Assembly: GCA_011191875.1 (NCBI GenBank)
Contig: DUFC01000003.1
Coordinates: 1 to 54,253 of the forward strand
DNA: 54,253 nucleotides
Origin: Dehalococcoidia bacterium
Lineage (GTDB): Bacteria > Chloroflexota > Dehalococcoidia > Dehalococcoidales > W498
Direction of reading: 5' to 3'
This document shows positions 26,328-34,765 of this stretch, piece after piece. How positions within the stretch are numbered: position 1 is the first letter of the stretch; the number at the start of each line of letters is the position of its first letter. The position numbers and the translations under genes are program-made. The notes beneath the pieces were generated by a model, which was not told where the DNA came from, did no database searches, and worked only from the letters and a program-made list of their open reading frames with translations.

Positions 26328-27628
26328 GCCCGGTTGCTGTCGGTATCATCGGTATAATCATTCTGCTTTTTACTTTCCTGCTCAGTATGCCCGTTGGATT
26401 TGCCATGACCTTTGTCGGGCTCATCGGTTTCTGCTATCTGGTTTCGCCTGAAGCGGGTCTTAGCCTCCTGGCACGGGATGTTTTCACCATATTTTCCTCT
26501 TATTCCCTCACCGTTATTCCCATGTTTATACTAATGGGTTCTCTTGCCTTTGCTTCAGGGATGAGTCGGCGGGTCTATGATACCAGTTACAATATTTTCG
26601 GTCAGTTGCGGGGTGGTCTGGTTATGTCTACCATTGCCGGCTGTGCCGGATTTGCGGCTATCTGTGGTTCGACCAGCGCCACCGCCGCTGCCATGGGGAG
26701 GGTGGCTCTTCCAGAGATGAAGCGCTATCACTACGACGATTCACTGGCTACTGGTAGTGTGGCAGCTGCCGGGAGTCTAGGAATACTGATTCCACCCAGT
26801 ACAATTTTTATTGTTTACGGGATATTAACCCAGCAGTCTATCGGTAAACTCTTCTTATCCGGGGTTCTGCCCGGCTTGCTCCTTGCCAGCCTTTTCATAC
26901 TGGTGGTCGTCTTTCTCTGCTGGCGCCGCCCCAGTCTGGCTCCACGTGGAGAGGCAACAAGCTGGAAGAACAAGATGAAGGGACTTGCTGGTATACTTGA
27001 GATGGTAGTCTTATTCACCCTGGTGATGGGTGGACTGTTTCTCGGTTGGTTCAGTCCGATGCAGGCTGGAGCGGTGGGTGCTGCTGGTGCTCTGCTCATC
27101 GGCGTGGTGCGGCGACAGCTTAACTGGTCGGGATTTACCTTCGCCGTTACCGATACCGTCAAGGTAACCTGCCAGGTAATAATCATTGTTACCGGGGCAG
27201 TGATTTTTGGTCATTTTATTGCAGTAACCGAGATTCCACTGATACTGGCTGATTGGGTATCCGGACTTCCTTTGCCGTCTATGGCTATCATGGGCTTGAT
27301 AGTCCTTATGTACCTTATAGGTGGCTTTTTCATGGATGCCCTGGCGATGATTACCCTAACCATTCCCATTATTTATCCCGTGGTTCTCACTTTAGGGTTT
27401 GACCCAATATGGTTTGGAGTTATAGTAGTATTGGTGACTGAGATGGGGGTAATCACGCCCCCGGTGGGGATAAATGTCTATGTCATCAAAGGAATTGCCG
27501 AAGATGTGCCTCTGGAAACTATTTTTAAAGGAATATTTCCCTTTCTTGGCGCTCTGATTGTTGCCGTAGTGATACTGATATTCTTTCCCCAGATTGCGAC
27601 TTTTTTACCCGATATCGCTGGACCTTAA
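26324..27628 (+). CDS. dctM: TRAP transporter large permease (DctM family)
   Basis: A 434-residue, roughly 12-helix permease that uses the sodium gradient to take up the solute delivered by the binding protein. Typical stretches are LLSMPVGFAMTFVG, FILMGSLAFASGMSRRVYD, GCAGFAAICGSTSATAAAMG, GSLGILIPPSTIFIVYGI, FMDALAMITLTIPIIYPV and EMGVITPPVGINVYVIKG, the last holding the re-entrant GV-x-TPPVG loop. It overlaps dctQ by 4 bases and is followed 31 bases later by an acyl-CoA ligase. Confidence 0.94.
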   Translation: MSPVAVGIIGIIILLFTFLLSMPVGFAMTFVGLIGFCYLVSPEAGLSLLARDVFTIFSSYSLTVIPMFILMGSLAFASGMSRRVYDTSYNIFGQLRGGLVMSTIAGCAGFAAICGSTSATAAAMGRVALPEMKRYHYDDSLATGSVAAAGSLGILIPPSTIFIVYGILTQQSIGKLFLSGVLPGLLLASLFILVVVFLCWRRPSLAPRGEATSWKNKMKGLAGILEMVVLFTLVMGGLFLGWFSPMQAGAVGAAGALLIGVVRRQLNWSGFTFAVTDTVKVTCQVIIIVTGAVIFGHFIAVTEIPLILADWVSGLPLPSMAIMGLIVLMYLIGGFFMDALAMITLTIPIIYPVVLTLGFDPIWFGVIVVLVTEMGVITPPVGINVYVIKGIAEDVPLETIFKGIFPFLGALIVAVVILIFFPQIATFLPDIAGP

Positions 27629-27659
27629 CCGGATAAAACTGGTGTCTTTGAAGGATTGA

Positions 27660-29222
27660 TTGAAAACAATGACCATATCTGAGATGTTAACCAGGAATGC
27701 TATTTTATACCCAAATGATACGGTACTTATTGAATTAAGACCTAGTAAGCAGCTAAGGAAAGAAATCATCTGGCGGGAATTTAATGAAAGGGCCAATCGG
27801 GTAGCCAACGCCCTCATGGATAGGGGCATTGGCAAAGGTGACAAGGTTATTCATTTGATGATGAATTCCATTAACTGGCTTGAAGCCTATTTCGGCATCA
27901 TCAGAACCGGCGCCTGGGCAGTCCCGCTCAGCTTCAGGTTTACCAGTCAGGATATTAAGTACTGTGCTGACATAGCTGAAGCTAAATCAATGATTCTGGG
28001 TGAGGAGTTTACCGAAAAGGTGGAGGTGATTCGTTCCCAGTTAACGACGATAAAGAACTATATCTTTGTTGGCAAGAACCTGCCTGAAGATATGGAGGAT
28101 TTTGAAGATGCAATTGATAACACATCTTCCAGACCGGCGGAGATAGAAATCAGTGCTCATGACGAATGTGGACTCTATTTTACCTCAGGTACCACGGGAG
28201 AACCAAAGCCGATACTTCTTACTCACCAGAATATGGAGAGCGCAGCTATTGTCGAACAGAGCCATCACTATCAAACTCACGAGGATAACTTCGTGCTGCT
28301 GCCGCCACTCTACCATACCGGAGCTAAGATGCACTGGTTTGGCAGCCTGATTGTTGGGGGTAGAGCCACGATACTAACTGAAATAAGTCCTCAGAATATC
28401 TTTAAAGCCGTGCATAATGAGAGAGGGACAATAGTTTGGCTGCTCGTACCCTGGGCACAGGATATCCTCGGGGCGATGGACAGGGGAGAGTTGAAAAAAG
28501 AGGAATACGACCTGAGCTGCTGGCGACTGATGCACATCGGAGCCCAACCGGTGCCTCCCAGTCTGATCAAACGCTGGAAAGGATATTTCCCAGAGATGCA
28601 GTATGACACTAACTATGGGCTGAGTGAATCTACCGGTCCCGGGTGCGTTCACTTAGGCATAGAGAACGAGAATAAGGTTGGGGCTATCGGTAAAGCTGGT
28701 TTTGGCTGGGAGACACGCATCGTAAATGACAGTGGTGAGGATGTGGCTCAAGGAGAGGTAGGTGAGCTTGTCGTCAGGGGAAATGGGATGATGAAGGAAT
28801 ACTACAAGAACCCGCAGAAAACAGCAGAAACCATCAAAAATGGCTGGCTATATACTGGTGATATGGCACGGATGGACAGCGAGGGCTTTATCTACCTTGT
28901 TGATAGAAAGAAGGATGTGGTTATTACCGGAGGCGAGAATATCTACCCCGTTGAAGTTGAAGATGTTCTCCAGAGTCATCCCAAGATTTATGATGTGGCA
29001 GTCATCGGAATCCCAGATGAAAGACTGGGCGAAATAGCCGTGGCGGTTATTGACCAGCATCCGGGTGAAACCCTTACCAAAGAAGAGATAAACCTGTTCT
29101 GCGAGCAAAGCTTACCCTGCCACAAGAGACCACGCCGTATCATTTTTGATAAGGTGCCTCGAAATCCAACCGGTAAGATAGAAAAGCCAAAGCTGAGGCA
29201 GAAGTATAGTGGCGCTAGCTAG
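27660..29222 (+). CDS. Acyl-CoA synthetase (AMP-forming), ANL superfamily
   Basis: A 520-residue adenylate-forming ligase. Core motif LYFTSGTTGEPKPILLTHQN (A3, about residues 173-192) binds ATP phosphates. NYGLSESTG (A5), YTGDMARMDSEGFIYLVDR (A7/A8 hinge) and GGENIYPVEVEDVL follow, with the catalytic Lys in NPTGKIEKPKLR near the end. It activates a carboxylic acid to an acyl-CoA with ATP. The start is TTG 27660 (AAGGA 4 bases before) or ATG 27669. Its place 31 bases after the TRAP permease suggests it activates the imported acid; the substrate class (fatty, aromatic or short-chain) is open. Confidence 0.9.
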   Translation: MKTMTISEMLTRNAILYPNDTVLIELRPSKQLRKEIIWREFNERANRVANALMDRGIGKGDKVIHLMMNSINWLEAYFGIIRTGAWAVPLSFRFTSQDIKYCADIAEAKSMILGEEFTEKVEVIRSQLTTIKNYIFVGKNLPEDMEDFEDAIDNTSSRPAEIEISAHDECGLYFTSGTTGEPKPILLTHQNMESAAIVEQSHHYQTHEDNFVLLPPLYHTGAKMHWFGSLIVGGRATILTEISPQNIFKAVHNERGTIVWLLVPWAQDILGAMDRGELKKEEYDLSCWRLMHIGAQPVPPSLIKRWKGYFPEMQYDTNYGLSESTGPGCVHLGIENENKVGAIGKAGFGWETRIVNDSGEDVAQGEVGELVVRGNGMMKEYYKNPQKTAETIKNGWLYTGDMARMDSEGFIYLVDRKKDVVITGGENIYPVEVEDVLQSHPKIYDVAVIGIPDERLGEIAVAVIDQHPGETLTKEEINLFCEQSLPCHKRPRRIIFDKVPRNPTGKIEKPKLRQKYSGAS

Positions 29223-29701
29223 CTATTTCGTTACTTACACACGTGCTAATTATTAATCTGAGACTATTTTAAAGAACTAGGTTGCCATGAGCTAATAGTA
29301 TGCTTTCGACCATTGCCCTGAGTAGCATAAGGTAGGATATGCCGGTTCCTTTTATCCACCGCTTCCGGTATACTACCGCTTTTTAAAAGATAGCCAGTGA
29401 CAGAGTAAAATAGCACCATGAAATTAAGCTTGGTCTTCATTTTTATAGCACTGGTATTGGTGGTTGGATGCGGCCACTTGGAGGTCATACAAATAAAAGC
29501 CCAGTCGGTTGGCTCACTGAAAATCGCTTAACAGATTGAACATAAAATCACAGAATAATCCCCTTGTGAAAAGCGTGTTAGCCAAAGTTGCTACTCAACA
29601 AGGTGTTGTCCCAGGCTTCAATGGGCACTGCAGGAACAAATTTACTTTTTCCGCTCGTAAAAGTACCCAACATAAGCTTGCCTTGCTGCAATCTTTTACC
29701 C
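29223..29701. other. Gap downstream of the acyl-CoA ligase
   Basis: About 480 bases between convergent genes. It contains the tiny lipoprotein-like frame at 29418-29531 and an imperfect hairpin, ATGCCGG...CCGGTAT with one G-U pair, near 29338-29371. Nothing else is supported. Confidence 0.4.
29418..29531 (+). CDS. Tiny lipoprotein-like peptide (37 aa), putative
   Basis: A short frame from ATG 29418 to TAA 29531. It begins MKLSLVFIFIALVLVVGC, a compact lipoprotein signal with lipobox VVGC at residue 18, followed by only 19 residues. It may be a real small lipoprotein, the truncated head of a lost one, or chance. No ribosome site is evident. Confidence 0.25.
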   Translation: MKLSLVFIFIALVLVVGCGHLEVIQIKAQSVGSLKIA

Positions 29702-30580
29702 TTACGGTTCACCTTTCGATAATCCATACTTGTTAACCAAGAAAACGCCTAGAATGGTAACAACGCCACCGACCATAGAAATTAATGCAGGTATTTCATT
29801 CAACCATATCCAGGCAATAATAACAGCCAATACTGGTTGAAGATACAGGAAGCTTGCTACTATTGTTGCTGGTGCCCTTGATAAGGCATAACTCCAGGTA
29901 ACATAGGCAACTGCAGATGGAAATATTCCTAAATATATTGTAGCAATAGTAGCCTCAATCGGAGCATTCGCAACCTCCTCAATTAAACCAGGCGTAAAAA
30001 CTAACAACAATAATGTTCCAGCCCATATCATGTATGTAACTAATTGCAGTGCGGTGTATTTCATTAAGTAGGGTTTTTGTAATACAAAGTATATTGCGGC
30101 TACTATAGCTGCCATAAGTAGATAAATTACACCAAAATCAAATTCTACTCCTTCTCTTTCTCCTAAAGAGATAAGGGAAACCCCTAAAAAGCTAATAAAT
30201 ATGCTAAGCCAGCCCCACAGTTTAAGCTTCTCTCCTAAAAATATCGTAGCTAATATAGCCGTAAATATCGGGACTGAACTAATAATCATTCCGGCTGACC
30301 CAGCAGTAACTGTAACCTGACCGTAGTTCTGCGCCGTGTGAAATGCAAATACTCCTAAGAATCCCAATAAAAAGACCACTGGGATATCTTTCAATGCTGG
30401 CAATTTAGTATGGGTTACGAGCGCAGATACCGCCAGTATAATAGAAGCAATAAAAAAGCGAAATAAAGCAATATGACCTGGGGTAAACGCTTGAAGACTA
30501 GCTCTAACAGCGGCAAATGAGGAAGCCCATAATAAAATTGTAATTCCTATAGCAATAATAATTCGACTATCTATCTTCAT
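29702..30580 (-). CDS. EamA/DMT-family transporter
   Basis: A 292-residue permease with ten predicted helices in two EamA repeats. Repeat 1 runs from LLWASSFAAVRASLQAFTPGHIALFRFF to TAGSAGMIISSVPIFTAILATIFLGEKL. Repeat 2 runs from VIYLLMAAIVAAIYFVLQKPYL to RAPATIVASFLYLQPVLAVIIAWIWLNE. The family exports metabolites such as amino acids. Single gene with a plausible promoter at 30597-30626. Confidence 0.9.
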   Translation of the reverse strand: MKIDSRIIIAIGITILLWASSFAAVRASLQAFTPGHIALFRFFIASIILAVSALVTHTKLPALKDIPVVFLLGFLGVFAFHTAQNYGQVTVTAGSAGMIISSVPIFTAILATIFLGEKLKLWGWLSIFISFLGVSLISLGEREGVEFDFGVIYLLMAAIVAAIYFVLQKPYLMKYTALQLVTYMIWAGTLLLLVFTPGLIEEVANAPIEATIATIYLGIFPSAVAYVTWSYALSRAPATIVASFLYLQPVLAVIIAWIWLNEIPALISMVGGVVTILGVFLVNKYGLSKGEP

Positions 30581-30999
30581 TTAATTATTGCTCATATTTA
30601 TACACTGTTTTGCTTACTTGAATCAAACTCCACAAGCAATCATTCCTTTTCTAAGGTAATCCTTTTACTTTGACGATTTAGCCCTGGGAGCTGGCGATAT
30701 CGTATACCCAAAAAACAACCTGAACCTATCGGAAGGCTCGGAAGACATGCAGAGTATCAGAGCCTTAGAGGATAGGAGAGTGGAAGTTCATTACAGAGGT
30801 CCCTAAGCAGTAGGTTAAAGGGTAAGGTAAGCTGTTAGAAGACCTACGTGCTGGTGGTCTCTACTAATTACACGAATTGACGTTGTGTATAATTTGATAA
30901 TCTCGCAAGACTCTATATTGCCGAGAACGAATCATTGTAATAGAATGTAATACGTAGACATATTTATAAAACAGATTAAATAGAAGGAGATCAGTAAAC
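30581..30999. other. Gap between divergent EamA and orphan lipoprotein genes
   Basis: About 420 bases. It holds the EamA promoter (30597-30626) and, at the right end, the AAGGAG ribosome site of the 31000 gene. A TATAAT at 30888-30893 has no usable -35. Nothing else was recognised. Confidence 0.4.
30597..30626 (-). promoter_or_regulatory. Sigma-70-type promoter for the EamA transporter gene
   Basis: Read on the minus strand: -35 TTGATT (30626-30621), 18-base spacer, -10 TATAAA (30602-30597). The gene starts at 30580, giving a very short leader. Confidence 0.4.
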
Positions 31000-31440
31000 A
31001 TGGTTAAAGCAAAATTGCACTTCGGTGTGGTGGTTTTAATTATGGTAGCGCTGATGTTTGGGGCGTGTTCTGATACTGTCGGTGGTCCATGCGAATATAT
31101 GGATATTCCAGGCATCGCCAGAGTTGTATCGGCAAATGAAGCTAACCCGGCTGACTTCAATTGTAAGAATGCAGTTGAGGTTATCTTCGATTTTATTCCA
31201 GACGATCCGGCTGCTATCGATGACTACCTCTTCCCTACCTCGAAGGATACAGGTAAACGCCTGACAGTTGGTAGCGGGATGAATCCACCCAAAACATGGG
31301 TTTTGGAGCAGGGTTTAACGGAAGGTAGCGAACACAGTTGCATTAGAAGGGAAATCACCAAGGGAACATGTACGCCGGTCATATTCCACTTCCCAGATAT
31401 CGACATGAATAAATGGGAAGAAACTTGCTTTGAAGAATGA
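31000..31440 (+). CDS. Orphan cysteine-containing lipoprotein, unknown function
   Basis: A 146-residue protein with a clear lipoprotein signal (LHFGVVVLIMVALMFGAC, lipobox FGAC, Cys23). The mature part has five further Cys (in GGPCEY, FNCKN, HSCIRR, GTCTP and ETCFEE), enough for disulfides outside the cell. The stretch NAVEVIFDFIPDDPAA looks like a beta strand followed by a proline turn. AAGGAG lies 10 bases before the ATG. I do not recognise the family. Monocistronic. Confidence 0.7.
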   Translation: MVKAKLHFGVVVLIMVALMFGACSDTVGGPCEYMDIPGIARVVSANEANPADFNCKNAVEVIFDFIPDDPAAIDDYLFPTSKDTGKRLTVGSGMNPPKTWVLEQGLTEGSEHSCIRREITKGTCTPVIFHFPDIDMNKWEETCFEE

Positions 31441-31767
31441 TTAGATAGCGAATCCAGGAGCAGCAGTGCTACCGCTTATCTCACATTGGTTATATGAAAA
31501 TACGGAAAGACAAAGAGAATGGCCAAAACCGGGTAGAAACCTCAGCTTAGAATTAACATCAGGAGGACTCCTCCACAATCTTCCGGGTTTTAAGAGTGTT
31601 TAAGCTTATTCCTTAACTGCTAATTACCTAGTGTTAATTGGTGCATACTCTATGACTAACTTTAAGAGAACTTTACCAAGCATAAGAAACACTGAGGGTA
31701 TTGTTCTAGATACATTTTCTATTGTTGTGGGGAGAATTGATGACTTCGATTTAGTTTAAACAAGTCA
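31441..31767. other. Intergenic gap, nothing recognised
   Basis: About 327 bases between the orphan lipoprotein and the GerW-like gene, which end towards each other. No convincing terminator hairpin or gene was seen. Confidence 0.4.
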
Positions 31768-32022
31768 CTACATACCTTGTAGCATCTCTTTGAGTTCCAC
31801 AACCTGTTCCGTATACTGGTCAATCGGAACCTCTTCACCAGCTACGTTTAATGCACGCTTCCATTTCGGGGAAATTATCACAGTGCCAACAACATTCTTC
31901 GAGCCGGAACAAACGATGCCACTGTTAACGTTTCGGCAACTTATAGAGGTGCGTACAATTGGGAGTAGCATTATTTCCCCTACAGTGATAGGTTGTCCGG
32001 CACTCACTTCTTCTATTTCCAA
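31768..32022 (-). CDS. Degenerate GerW-like protein, putative
   Basis: A short protein ending the GerW-DUF2953 run. The frame is open from an ATG at 32121, but that start lies 109 bases inside the DUF2953 gene. Internal starts at TTG 32022 or GTG 32007 give 84 or 79 residues and a small overlap, so I use 32022. The sequence LEIEEVSAGQPITVGEIMLLPIVRTSI matches the GerW pattern seen in the upstream gene (VVGEPITVEGNTIIPLVSIG). It lacks the glycine-rich stretch and has KNVVGTVIISPKWKRAL and EEVPIDQYTEQVVELKEML instead. This suggests a divergent duplicate. Start uncertain. Confidence 0.5.
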   Translation of the reverse strand: MEIEEVSAGQPITVGEIMLLPIVRTSISCRNVNSGIVCSGSKNVVGTVIISPKWKRALNVAGEEVPIDQYTEQVVELKEMLQGM

Positions 32023-32576
32023 CGTGATACCACCATCAACTTTAATAGTCGTAAGCCCGTCAGTGATAGAACAAAAGAAACAATAGGCCAGACCAACTGT
32101 ATGGGGAATAATCTTACCCATCCTTGCAGACTAGCCTCAAAGGCGAATTGGTAAAAAACAGGCTCCAGCCTGAACCTCACTGTGCCAGATGGGCTGGGAG
32201 GAATGAGGGCGGGCCAGAGTACAGAGCACAGCATACCAGTATCGAAAGGGTCATCTAACCCCACCCTGAGAGCGACATCTAGTTGTTTTATCCTGAGGCA
32301 GCCAAAGATTTGCCTAACTAACTTGAGAATCTTTCCTGGCAAGCCCTTGATTCTTAGTAATGTAAGGAAAGACTTTATACCCCGTTTTCTACTCTCTTCA
32401 GGCTTCTTCCTTTTCCGAGCACGTATATCCTTCCCTACCAGCCCAAAGAGCCAACCTATTCTTATCTTCGCTTTAACATGCTCGTGAGTCGCTAGGTTAA
32501 ATGTCATATCGGCAGGGATGGAGAGCATAAGGATGATAAACAGGATTACGCCTGCTATAATATAAAGGGCCAGCAC
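32013..32576 (-). CDS. DUF2953 membrane-anchored protein (YtfI-like)
   Basis: A 187-residue protein with an N-terminal membrane helix (LYIIAGVILFIILMLSIP), then a basic region VKAKIRIGWLFGLVGKDIRARKRKKPEES and a helical middle. Towards the C-terminus is CLRIKQLDVALRVGLDDPFDTGMLCSVLWPAL, the DUF2953 signature, and a final amphipathic helix. The family usually sits beside GerW/YtfJ, as here. GTG start, 6 bases after the GerW stop. Function unknown. Confidence 0.8.
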   Translation of the reverse strand: MLALYIIAGVILFIILMLSIPADMTFNLATHEHVKAKIRIGWLFGLVGKDIRARKRKKPEESRKRGIKSFLTLLRIKGLPGKILKLVRQIFGCLRIKQLDVALRVGLDDPFDTGMLCSVLWPALIPPSPSGTVRFRLEPVFYQFAFEASLQGWVRLFPIQLVWPIVSFVLSLTGLRLLKLMVVSRWK

Positions 32577-32582
32577 GCTCTT

Positions 32583-32957
32583 TTACCCTTCTGTCTTCTC
32601 TGCCTTCTTAGCTTCTGCTCGCTTATCCATAACCTTGCCGACGATGTCGGCGACCTTCTCGACAAAGGTAGCTGCCCCTCCCTTAACCGGCTCCATCCTC
32701 ACACCCTCTTTGTTAACCACAATTACAGCAACAGGCTTAACACCACCTCCGCCTCCAGTGCCACCCCCGACATTCCCGGCTGTTTCCTTAGGACCTTTGC
32801 CGCTACCGCCTCCACCACCAAAGCCAAAGCCAATGCTGACAAGAGGAATGATGGTATTACCTTCCACAGTTATTGGCTCACCCACCACAGTCTTAGTCGT
32901 GAGCATCCGCTCGATTTCGCCGAGACATATCTTGATTAGATTCTCTACCTCTTCCAT
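32583..32957 (-). CDS. GerW/YtfJ family protein
   Basis: A 124-residue protein with the GerW layout. The N-terminal helix is VENLIKICLGEIERML, then TVVGEPITVEGNTIIPLVSIGFGFGGGGGSG with a glycine-rich stretch, GGGTGGGGGVKPVAVIVVNKEGVRM, and a C-terminal helix with KVADIVGKVMDKRAEAKK. In Bacillus the homologue is needed for spore germination, but the family is common outside spore-formers, where its role is unknown. It has a near-perfect ribosome site AAGGAGGTG 8 bases before the ATG and a good promoter at 32987-33015. First gene of a three-gene run. Confidence 0.9.
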   Translation of the reverse strand: MEEVENLIKICLGEIERMLTTKTVVGEPITVEGNTIIPLVSIGFGFGGGGGSGKGPKETAGNVGGGTGGGGGVKPVAVIVVNKEGVRMEPVKGGAATFVEKVADIVGKVMDKRAEAKKAEKTEG

Positions 32958-32986
32958 TTCCTTTTCACCTCCTTGAAGTATAACCC

Positions 32987-33015
32987 ATTATAGTCTTCAG
33001 ATTTATTGAAAGCAA
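32987..33015 (-). promoter_or_regulatory. Sigma-70-type promoter for the gerW run
   Basis: Minus strand: -35 TTGCTT (33015-33010), 17-base spacer, -10 TATAAT (32992-32987, perfect). It is 30 bases upstream of the gerW-like start, followed by a strong ribosome site. Confidence 0.5.
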
Positions 33016-33122
33016 TACGCTTCTACGAAATAGTAACATAGTTTCAAGATAGCTTACCCAATGGCATTGTATATAGTGGCTTATATTGCGTATCCAAAAT
33101 CACACCTTCCTTATTTTGTGCT

Positions 33123-33329
33123 TCAGCCAAAATCGTGGTTTTTCTTTTCCATATGTATTAACCACTCATCAATTGCTTCCTTCCTGAAGCGTAGATGCCT
33201 GCCAATTCGGCTCACCGGTATCTTATTTCTCTTTACCAAGCGGTAAACACTCGCCCGGCAGATACGTAGATACTCAGCAACCTCACTGACAGTCATTAAC
33301 TCTAGGTTTTTGGGGGTATTATAGGTCAA
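33123..33329 (-). CDS. Small HTH_17/excisionase-like DNA-binding protein
   Basis: A 68-residue MerR-type winged helix: LMTVSEVAEYLRICRASVYRLVKRNKIPVSRIGRHLRFRKEAIDEWL. This is the standard excisionase/AlpA-like domain pattern with recognition helix ASVYRLVKRNKI. It starts at TTG 33329 with AGAGGT upstream; an internal ATG exists at 33296. Such proteins regulate or assist excision of mobile elements, but no integrase is adjacent; the MITE-like element is about 340 bases away. Confidence 0.85.
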   Translation of the reverse strand: MTYNTPKNLELMTVSEVAEYLRICRASVYRLVKRNKIPVSRIGRHLRFRKEAIDEWLIHMEKKNHDFG

Positions 33330-33672
33330 AGATACCTCTTTCCTGTCGCATAAACTGAAGAGCCAGTGTTAGTGACAGGTGACAATAATGTAGCATATAT
33401 AATGTCTAATGTCAATATATGTTAATTGCTCTATTTTAGTCTACTTCTTTTTTACCTGAGCGCAGTGTTTGGCCATCCTAAAGGTTATCAGGAGTAATAT
33501 TACATAATAAAGTACAATTAAAGGATTCCTTTATTAAGTTGGCCATATCAAGTCTTACAATAAGTCTTCCTTTTCGCTCCTATGAGCTAGTTCAGATAGC
33601 TGGGTGACACTATGTTACTTAGAATGGGGTACACCTTAGCCTAGCAATAACGAGAGGGGGAAGTAGGGTGAT
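33330..33672. other. Intergenic gap left of the MITE-like element
   Basis: About 340 bases. No gene or promoter was recognised. Its right edge holds TAGGGTG (33664-33670), the left copy of the direct repeat flanking the element that follows. Confidence 0.4.
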
Positions 33673-34011
33673 GTCATTGCGAGTCCTTCTGTGGAAGGAC
33701 GTGGCAATCTCGGTGGTGGGGCATTACTCCTTTCGTGAAATCCTAAATACTATCCTTCATCCTTCGAAGAAGGAGTAAAGAAGGACTAAGCTCTAAACAA
33801 ATCTAAATGACTAAAATCCAAATGAGATAAATGATTTTGAATTTCCAATTTTGTTATTGGAATTTGTTTACCCCGTAAGATAATTTCGTATCTAATAGGG
33901 TTTAGGATTTAGTGTTTAGGACTTAGTATTTTATTAGAGCGGGGCGAAGCCCCCTCTCTAATAATACCCCCTCCTCCGGTTTTGCTTCGGGGCTCTGCCC
34001 CTCGCAATGAC
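33673..34011. repeat. Hairpin-rich, MITE-like element with 11-bp inverted ends
   Basis: The 339-base stretch starts GTCATTGCGAG (33673-33683) and ends CTCGCAATGAC (34001-34011), a perfect 11-base terminal inverted repeat. It is flanked two bases out on each side by TAGGGTG (33664-33670 and 34014-34020). Inside are hairpins: GTCCTTC/GAAGGAC (33683-33700), TCCTTC/GAAGGA (33760-33774), TTCCAAT/ATTGGAA (33843-33862), an imperfect ACCCCGTAAGATA/TATCTAATAGGGT (33870-33901), TATTAGAG plus GGGGC/GCCCC plus CTCTAATA (33932-33963), and GGGGC/GCCCC (33989-34001). No open frame of note. It could be a non-autonomous mobile element or nested REP-like palindromes. Confidence 0.6.
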
Positions 34012-34231
34012 GATAGGGTGGGTGATTCGCAATAATGAGACCATCCTATTGACAATCGTGCCTTTAACAGGTATTCTGCTAATTGGTGTTCCATTTGCTG
34101 ATACTTGAGCGCATTGTTTTTGGCTACACTATAACTGAAAGGGGACACCTCAACTACGATTTAAAAGGACTACTGCCTCTTTGTCCATTATCTTGGACAA
34201 TAATTGCACGAATCTTTTGGAGGATTATCTG

Positions 34232-34765
34232 ATGTCAAAAAAGCTAATGGTAATTCCGGAGCAGTGTTCTGGTTGCAGGATATGTGAACTTGTGTGTGCA
34301 ATCAAACATTTCGGAGTGAATAATCCGAAGAAGTCGGCGATAAAAGTATTAACCATATACCCTCATCCGGTGGTGAGAATGCCGATTGTGTGCAGTCAAT
34401 GTAAGGTGCCCACATGTGCGCAAGTATGTCCCGTTGACGCCTTACAACGGAGCGACGGCGTCTTGCAACTGGACAAGGAGAACTGCATTTCGTGTTATAA
34501 ATGTGTGGATGCTTGCCCTTTCGGAGCGATATACGTACATGAAGATTATGACCTGCCTATCATATGTGATATGTGTGGAGGAGACCCGGAGTGCGTTAAA
34601 AAATGTCCTACGGGAGCACTCAGGCTTATACCGGAGTCTACCCTAGGTGAATTCAAACGTCTTAACAATGTTTTAAGTTATACTCAGATGAAAGAAATTG
34701 AGTTCTATGAGAAGGGTGAAAGGAAGGTCATCCACTACGCGGAAGTGGGGAAGGAAGAGCTATGA
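34232..34765 (+). CDS. Polyferredoxin, four [4Fe-4S] clusters, AOR partner
   Basis: A 177-residue iron-sulfur protein of the HycB/DmsB-like group. It has four cysteine clusters: CSGCRICELVC, CSQCKVPTCAQVCP, CISCYKCVDACP and CDMCGGDPECVKKCP, enough for four [4Fe-4S] centres. It most likely shuttles electrons for the aldehyde oxidoreductase encoded next, whose ATG overlaps its stop by 4 bases. The start at ATG 34232 (MSKKLMVIPEQC) is preceded by GGAGG 8 bases away and is preferred over the in-frame ATG at 34181. Confidence 0.92.
   Translation: MSKKLMVIPEQCSGCRICELVCAIKHFGVNNPKKSAIKVLTIYPHPVVRMPIVCSQCKVPTCAQVCPVDALQRSDGVLQLDKENCISCYKCVDACPFGAIYVHEDYDLPIICDMCGGDPECVKKCPTGALRLIPESTLGEFKRLNNVLSYTQMKEIEFYEKGERKVIHYAEVGKEEL

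Noticed and set aside
32023-32121. Longer start (ATG 32121) for the GerW-like protein
   Set aside because: Would overlap the DUF2953 gene by 109 bases; internal starts fit better.
32635-32976. Proline-rich plus-strand open frame
   Set aside because: It is the complement of the glycine-rich stretch in the GerW gene.
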